From Leptospira perdikensis (lineage in GTDB: Bacteria > Spirochaetota > Leptospiria > Leptospirales > Leptospiraceae), in the NCBI RefSeq assembly GCF_004769575.1, contig NZ_RQGA01000007.1:124001-188000 (forward strand): DNA of 64,000 nucleotides, given 5' to 3'. A program made the translations under genes and the position numbers. Shown in pieces: positions 60,145-64,000 of the stretch; the stretch's first letter is position 1, and the number at the start of each line of letters is the position of its first letter. The notes beneath the pieces were generated by a model. That model was given only the letters and a program-made list of their open reading frames with translations, did not search any database and had not been told where the DNA came from.

Positions 60145-60693
60145 ATGAATCAAAAAATCTACGGAACCATCCTTCTCTACCTAATGGTGATTACAAATGT
60201 CCAAGCGGCTGACCCCATTAAGTTAGAAATTTTTGATGAAGAAGAATACCAAATCGTATTTACCGATTCTAATGAGACCAATTCGATTCGGGAATACTTA
60301 CGAAAGGTGGATCAATTAGAAAAATGGGATCGAATGATCACCAAATTTGAATGGAAAAACGTTCAGAAAATCAAAGAGATTCTACCCACTTATACAGCAA
60401 AGGTGATCACTCCCAATTCGATCAGAACACCAAATGTATTTCAGAATACTCATTCCTCACAAAAAGAAGATTATATATTCGAATTTTTTCTATCTCCCGG
60501 AACAGGAGGATATATTGAATACAATTTGCATCGAATGATCACAACAAATGAGGATAAAGTTTTATCTTTTATTTTTGCCATTAAAATCCCAATGACCGGA
60601 ACCAAGGAAGTAGATCAAGAAACTGTCAGAAAGATTTTAGAACCGAACAGAACCAAATGGATTGCAGAAATAAAAGAAGTTAAAATAAACTAA
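60145..60693 (+). CDS. Exported protein of unknown function
   Basis: 182 residues. Signal peptide MNQKIYGTILLYLMVITNVQA cleaved at a likely signal peptidase I site (VQAAD). Mature part is charged and mixed alpha/beta: IFDEEEYQIVFTDSNETNSI, YLRKVDQLEKWDRMITKFEW, SPGTGGYIEYNLHRMITT. No recognised family. Reading frame intact. Confidence 0.6.
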   Translation: MNQKIYGTILLYLMVITNVQAADPIKLEIFDEEEYQIVFTDSNETNSIREYLRKVDQLEKWDRMITKFEWKNVQKIKEILPTYTAKVITPNSIRTPNVFQNTHSSQKEDYIFEFFLSPGTGGYIEYNLHRMITTNEDKVLSFIFAIKIPMTGTKEVDQETVRKILEPNRTKWIAEIKEVKIN

Positions 60694-60731
60694 ATTTTAA
60701 TCGGTTTAACATAAGAAGACCAACAAGAAGT

Positions 60732-61112
60732 ATGGCTCCAAAACTGAATCAATTAATACCAATGATATACACTACTGACTTGCAAGGTACAGTGGACTTT
60801 TATGTGAAATCACTAGGATTTGTTTGTTTAACAAACAAAAAGGATTTGGGTTGGGCGAAAGTGCAACTGGATAACGCAGGCCTAATGATCAGTAAACCAA
60901 ATGACCACATACCCTTTGAAAAACCAACTTTCACGGGTTCCTTCTACTTCCATACAGATAATGTAGACAACATCTGGAACCGAGTTAAAGACAAATTGAA
61001 AGTATGTTATCCCATTGAAAACTTTGAATATGGAATGAGAGAATTTGCAGTTTACGACAACAACGGTTATTTACTACAATTTGGACAAACCATAATTCTA
61101 GCTGCAAACTAG
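60732..61112 (+). CDS. VOC (glyoxalase/bleomycin-resistance) family protein
   Basis: 126 residues. VOC beta-alpha-beta modules: NQLIPMIYTTDLQGTVDFYVKSLGFVCLT, GWAKVQLDNAGLMISKPND and GSFYFHTDNVDNIWNRVKDKL, ending FAVYDNNGYLLQFGQTI. Metal ligands are not all obvious. Substrate unknown. 38 bases after the upstream gene; co-transcription possible. Confidence 0.85.
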   Translation: MAPKLNQLIPMIYTTDLQGTVDFYVKSLGFVCLTNKKDLGWAKVQLDNAGLMISKPNDHIPFEKPTFTGSFYFHTDNVDNIWNRVKDKLKVCYPIENFEYGMREFAVYDNNGYLLQFGQTIILAAN

Positions 61113-61127
61113 ACAACTCTGTCGGTC

Positions 61128-62030
61128 CTACGTCGAACCTACCTCTTCCGCTTTACCACCCTCTGCTTTTTTTCGAAATACTTCCAATATTGCACAAAAC
61201 AAAATCACACCACCACCTAACCACAACCTTTCGGGAGGTACTTCGCCGAGAAAATACCAGGCCGCCAAACTTCCGTAAATGGGGCTAAGAGTAGACAAAG
61301 TTCCCGCCGTGGTCACAGATAAGTTAGATAAACTACGAATCCAAATCGTATGGGCAAGTGAGGTAAAAATCCCAGCAAGTACAACTTGAAACAAAAGATA
61401 TTTTGGTTCCGCTAACATTACAAAAAGGCCATCCGCAAAGGGAAGAAGAACTACAGATGTTGCAAGCAGTTGGGTGAAAAGAATTTGGGCACTGGGATAG
61501 TGAACATGCATTTCTTTGGTAAGTTGATTACGAATCGCATACAACACGGCCGAAACCACACCCCAAACCACTCCTTGGAACATTTGGTTGTTCCAGGAAA
61601 GATCCGGCACAATGAGAAACAGTCCAAAAAAGGAAAAAAGAGCCAAAAAGAAAGCAAACGGTTCAGGGCGCTTTCCACCAAACAATGGTTCCAAGAGAGC
61701 AGAAAACACAGGATAAGTGAAAAGAGACAACATCCCTACAGCAACCGTGGAAACTTGGATGGAGTGAAAGTATGTCACCCAGTGCAGGGCAAAAAGAATC
61801 CCAATTCCAAATACAAACAAAAAGTCTTTAAAACTTCGGTAGGATACAGACTTCCCACGAAGCCAGAAAAAAAGTCCGAGTAAAATGACAGAAAATAAGG
61901 CCCGACCAGAAATGATCGTAACGGCAGGAAAGGGAAGGAGTTTGGCAAACAAAGTGACGTTCCCCATGATGAGGACCGTCAAATTGAGTTCCAAGATCGA
62001 CCGTAAAAAAGAGGGAGAAGAAGACTTCAC
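61128..62030 (-). CDS. EamA/DMT-family transporter
   Basis: 300 residues with about ten membrane helices in two EamA repeats (about 15-140 and 155-285). ILGNVTLFAKLLPFP-like start, SGRALFSVILLGLFFWLRG, WGVVSAVLYAIRNQLTKEM, LAGIFTSLAHTIWIRSLSNLSVTTAGTLSTLSPIYGSLAAWYFLGEVPPERLWLGG are typical. Substrate unknown (metabolite/amino-acid exporter by family). Ends in a short charged tail. Confidence 0.85.
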   Translation of the reverse strand: MKSSSPSFLRSILELNLTVLIMGNVTLFAKLLPFPAVTIISGRALFSVILLGLFFWLRGKSVSYRSFKDFLFVFGIGILFALHWVTYFHSIQVSTVAVGMLSLFTYPVFSALLEPLFGGKRPEPFAFFLALFSFFGLFLIVPDLSWNNQMFQGVVWGVVSAVLYAIRNQLTKEMHVHYPSAQILFTQLLATSVVLLPFADGLFVMLAEPKYLLFQVVLAGIFTSLAHTIWIRSLSNLSVTTAGTLSTLSPIYGSLAAWYFLGEVPPERLWLGGGVILFCAILEVFRKKAEGGKAEEVGST

Positions 62031-62037
62031 TTCTTAC

Positions 62038-62520
62038 TTAGGATTCGACCCCCAAAAATTTGGCGATGGATTTTCTGTCTTTTTCCAAACTATGTTTGTG
62101 AATTTCTTCAATTGCCTTTTCTACAATCGGAGAAACAAATAAGAGACTAGAAATCACATCCACATCGTAGGAACGTTTGGATTCGGCTCCATCCGCTTCG
62201 TATTTACTTTTACCTTTGATCACAAATACATTGTCTTTTCCTGGTGGGGAGATTTTGAATTCGTGAGTGTTCGTAGTAATGTCAAAAGTGGATTCTTCCA
62301 AAAGAGAAAGATCGTTCAATGCTGCCGAAAGTACGGCAGGCATAGATCCTTCCAAACTCACTTTGCGTTTTTGGCGAATGATATTCCCATCTTTGGTTTC
62401 TTCCAAAAGAGTTACATTTTTAAGATCAGGAAACTGATCTAGATGTTTATATCTTTCCTCTCTCGCATGTAGGAGTTTGTCGAGGGGAACGGAAAATGTA
62501 TGAGTTACTTGGTATTTCAC
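62038..62520 (-). CDS. DUF2505-like SRPBCC protein
   Basis: 160 residues from a GTG whose last base is the T of the previous stop codon (TAGTG). Cytoplasmic. HTFSVPLDKLLHAREERYKHLDQFPDLKNVTLLEE and ITTNTHEFKISPPG, VFVIKGKSKYEADGAESKRSYDVDV, then a C-terminal helix pattern suggest an SRPBCC lipid-binding fold as in DUF2505. Moderate certainty. Coupled with the ferritin-like gene. Confidence 0.55.
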   Translation of the reverse strand: MKYQVTHTFSVPLDKLLHAREERYKHLDQFPDLKNVTLLEETKDGNIIRQKRKVSLEGSMPAVLSAALNDLSLLEESTFDITTNTHEFKISPPGKDNVFVIKGKSKYEADGAESKRSYDVDVISSLLFVSPIVEKAIEEIHKHSLEKDRKSIAKFLGVES

Positions 62521-63278
62521 TATTTCTTCTTACCTTTTTTCTTAGCGGGTTTTGTTTTTGGTTTTGATACCGCTTTTTTTACGGCTTTTTTGGCTGCCTT
62601 TTTCACAGTTTTCTTCGCAGAAGGTTTGTTTGTTGGTTTGGCAGCTTTTTTAGCAGATGGTTTTGTTAAAGAAACCTTTGCTTTTGGCGCAGGTTTCGCC
62701 GCTTTTGGTTTTGCAGACACCTTGTTCGAAGGATTCACTTGTTCCATTAATTCTTCATCTTCCCAATAGAAAACTTGGTCTGCAGGGGTAGACTGTTCCA
62801 TTGCCATAGCTTGAGCTTCTAGGAGAGAATTATTGGACTCGTTGAAGTTGGCTAATTTTTGGAATAATAAATTGATTTTAGGATCTTTGAATTTGTTTCG
62901 AATGGTAGCATAAAAATTACGAGCATCTTCCCCTTCTCTAATGGCAAGTTCCAATGCTTTTCTTTCGTCTGCTTTCACTTCTGCGTGTTTATTTCGGTCC
63001 AATCTGTCCATAACCTTTTGGATGGTTGACGAATGGAACTTTTCAATTTCAGAAAGTTGTTTTAAGTTAGGAAGTTCTTTTCCTTCTGCACCTTTATAAA
63101 TTTCTTTAATGAATTTAATATGTTCATCACCATCTAACGCAAGTTGGCTGAACAGTTCTCGAATTTGACCTTCCGGTAAACTTTCGGAAAGTTTTAGATA
63201 AAAATTGAAACATTGAACTTCGTGTTCAATTGCGGCTGCAACTGCCTCGATAAAGGATGTTTTTTTTAGTGATTTCAT
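62520..63278 (-). CDS. Ferritin-like/rubrerythrin-type domain with Lys/Ala-rich H1-like tail
   Basis: 252 residues. Residues 7-160 are a four-helix ferritin-like bundle (FIEAVAAAIEHEVQCFNFYLKL, FSQLALDGDEHIKFIKEIY, AIREGEDARNFYATIRN, LLFQKLANFNESNNSLLEAQ). Metal ligands look incomplete: an ExxH is missing in the last helix (NESNN). Residues 185-252 are a Lys/Ala/Pro repeat tail (KKAAKPT, KKAVKKAVSKPKT, KPAKKKGKKK) like bacterial histone-H1 analogues. Could bind DNA non-specifically, in Dps fashion; inference. Strong basic composition unlike its neighbours. Confidence 0.78.
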   Translation of the reverse strand: MKSLKKTSFIEAVAAAIEHEVQCFNFYLKLSESLPEGQIRELFSQLALDGDEHIKFIKEIYKGAEGKELPNLKQLSEIEKFHSSTIQKVMDRLDRNKHAEVKADERKALELAIREGEDARNFYATIRNKFKDPKINLLFQKLANFNESNNSLLEAQAMAMEQSTPADQVFYWEDEELMEQVNPSNKVSAKPKAAKPAPKAKVSLTKPSAKKAAKPTNKPSAKKTVKKAAKKAVKKAVSKPKTKPAKKKGKKK

Positions 63279-63336
63279 AATCCCATTCCCCGGTTATTCA
63301 AAACCATAAATACGATACTCGCGAGTTTTATGTGAA

Positions 63337-63987
63337 TCAAGTATTTTTCACTGATTGGACATCCAACTCTTCCGACTTTGTGGCAGAGTATATGAGGACT
63401 TGGGCAATGTAATAGGTGATCATAATTCCCATAGATGCAGTGAATCTGTCCATTTCTGGTTTTAGAAACATAGAATATGCTATAATGGAATCAGAAAGGA
63501 TAAATACCAAGGCACCCAACAGTCCTAGATAAAAAGGTTTGGAAACCGAATTTCTCGCAGCAGCACGCCAACCCATTAGGCAGATAGCAGAAATATAGAC
63601 TCCTACAGGAATGAGAAGAGGTCCCAGTTTTGGAACAAGAACTAAGAAGAAAGAACTACCAAATAGTAAAAACGGGACTGCCAGTAAAGGTTTAACTTTT
63701 GAGTCCAATGTGAAAGCATATGAGTAGATCAATTGGGCAATCAGAAAGGAACCGAGTCCAAATACAAAATATCCTTCTTTGGGAAGAGCAAGGAAAGCAT
63801 CCCCAAAAAGAGAAAACACTAGACCCACAGCCACCAATTTCCCACGTTTTTCCAAAGTCGGAAAGTAGCGAAAGAGTGCTACAATGAGAATCAATATTGG
63901 AATGATTTTGGAAGGGAGGTAGAGGGCATCATGTTTTGTGATCGTAGCGATCGCCAAAAGATGCACAATAGAATAGAGAACAAACAA
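63337..63987 (-). CDS. Lysoplasmalogenase (YhhN family), second copy
   Basis: About 216 residues with seven or eight membrane helices; the frame remains open to the window edge, so the true start may lie beyond 64000 (TTG 63987 is the in-window candidate). Family core: GLVFSLFGDAFLALPKEGYFVFGLGSFLIAQLIYSYAF, with membrane Gly-Asp, and ILSDSIIAYSMFLKP. Much diverged from the copy at 24.2 kb. Function by family: hydrolysis of lysoplasmalogens or related ether lipids. Confidence 0.7.
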   Translation of the reverse strand: MFVLYSIVHLLAIATITKHDALYLPSKIIPILILIVALFRYFPTLEKRGKLVAVGLVFSLFGDAFLALPKEGYFVFGLGSFLIAQLIYSYAFTLDSKVKPLLAVPFLLFGSSFFLVLVPKLGPLLIPVGVYISAICLMGWRAAARNSVSKPFYLGLLGALVFILSDSIIAYSMFLKPEMDRFTASMGIMITYYIAQVLIYSATKSEELDVQSVKNT

Positions 63988-64000
63988 AACAATTTCTTTA

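Noticed and set aside
1..64000. CRISPR arrays, tRNA/rRNA genes, IS elements, prophage
   Set aside because: None seen: no regularly spaced direct repeats, no cloverleaf or rRNA-like sequence, no transposase, integrase or phage structural motif in any frame.

Overview
The window looks like chromosomal DNA of a Leptospira species, most likely from the saprophytic side of the genus. The pointers are moderate-to-low G+C, many spirochaete-type lipoprotein signal peptides (loose lipobox ending in Cys), a DUF1574-type protein, an LruC-domain lipoprotein, a stand-alone SpoIIE phosphatase response regulator and a SthA-like flavoprotein. The genus assignment is inference; no rRNA or tRNA gene is present to confirm it. 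No phage, IS element, CRISPR array or plasmid hallmark was found. The window is ordinary chromosome with dense, overlapping operons and several surface or exported protein modules.

Layout. 1-1433: 3' part missing of an LruC-domain lipoprotein (minus strand, runs off the left edge). 1.6-3.2 kb: menaquinone methyltransferase ubiE, divergent to an exbB/exbD pair. 3.2-6.3 kb: PAS histidine kinase and a response regulator with a PP2C output. 6.4-9.0 kb: DNA polymerase IV, an esterase and a DUF547 protein. 9.1-13.1 kb: OsmC, 1-Cys peroxiredoxin and a membrane adenylate cyclase. 13.3-17.7 kb: SthA-like flavoprotein, an ECF sigma factor with a FecR-type partner, a HAMP membrane protein and a lipoprotein. 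17.7-23.3 kb: small membrane proteins, then an exported operon of a choice-of-anchor-D lipoprotein, a subtilase with a large insertion, an I9-like lipoprotein and a small Cys-rich lipoprotein. 24-28.8 kb: lysoplasmalogenase, AraC-MGMT fusion, HrpB helicase, STAS/zinc-ribbon protein.

28.9-34.5 kb: CapD/PglF-type dehydratase, SspB-like ClpXP adaptor and NCS2-like permease (overlapping ORFs), then htpX and apt. 34.5-38.6 kb: a membrane HATPase protein divergent from an HtrA protease, followed by a paralogue that has lost its catalytic His and Ser. 38.6-45.3 kb: a minus-strand glycan operon (sugar nucleotidyltransferase-GT2 fusion, SDR epimerase, GT2, SGNH-like protein, GT-C-like membrane protein). 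45.3-48.8 kb: an M30-like metallopeptidase lipoprotein, DUF1574 and SRPBCC proteins.

48.9-56.8 kb: a nearly gapless minus-strand run: speE, outer-membrane barrel, two lipoproteins (one with HEGGH), pyrF, then the FAD oxidoreductase / DUF1365 / cyclopropane-synthase-like lipid module. 56.9-64 kb: thioredoxin-like protein, a DUF302 gene under a CsoR-type operator, small lipoproteins, a VOC protein, EamA transporter, DUF2505, a ferritin-like protein with a histone-H1-like tail, and a second lysoplasmalogenase at the right edge.

The least expected signal is a dispersed intergenic element found three times (18.2, 57.9 and 59.3 kb). Its central hairpin, with a conserved bulged C, is kept by compensatory base changes, as in a structured RNA or a MITE-like repeat. 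Other notable points are the tandem active/dead HtrA pair, the stand-alone propeptide-like lipoprotein overlapping a subtilase gene, and divergent genes whose start codons overlap head to head.
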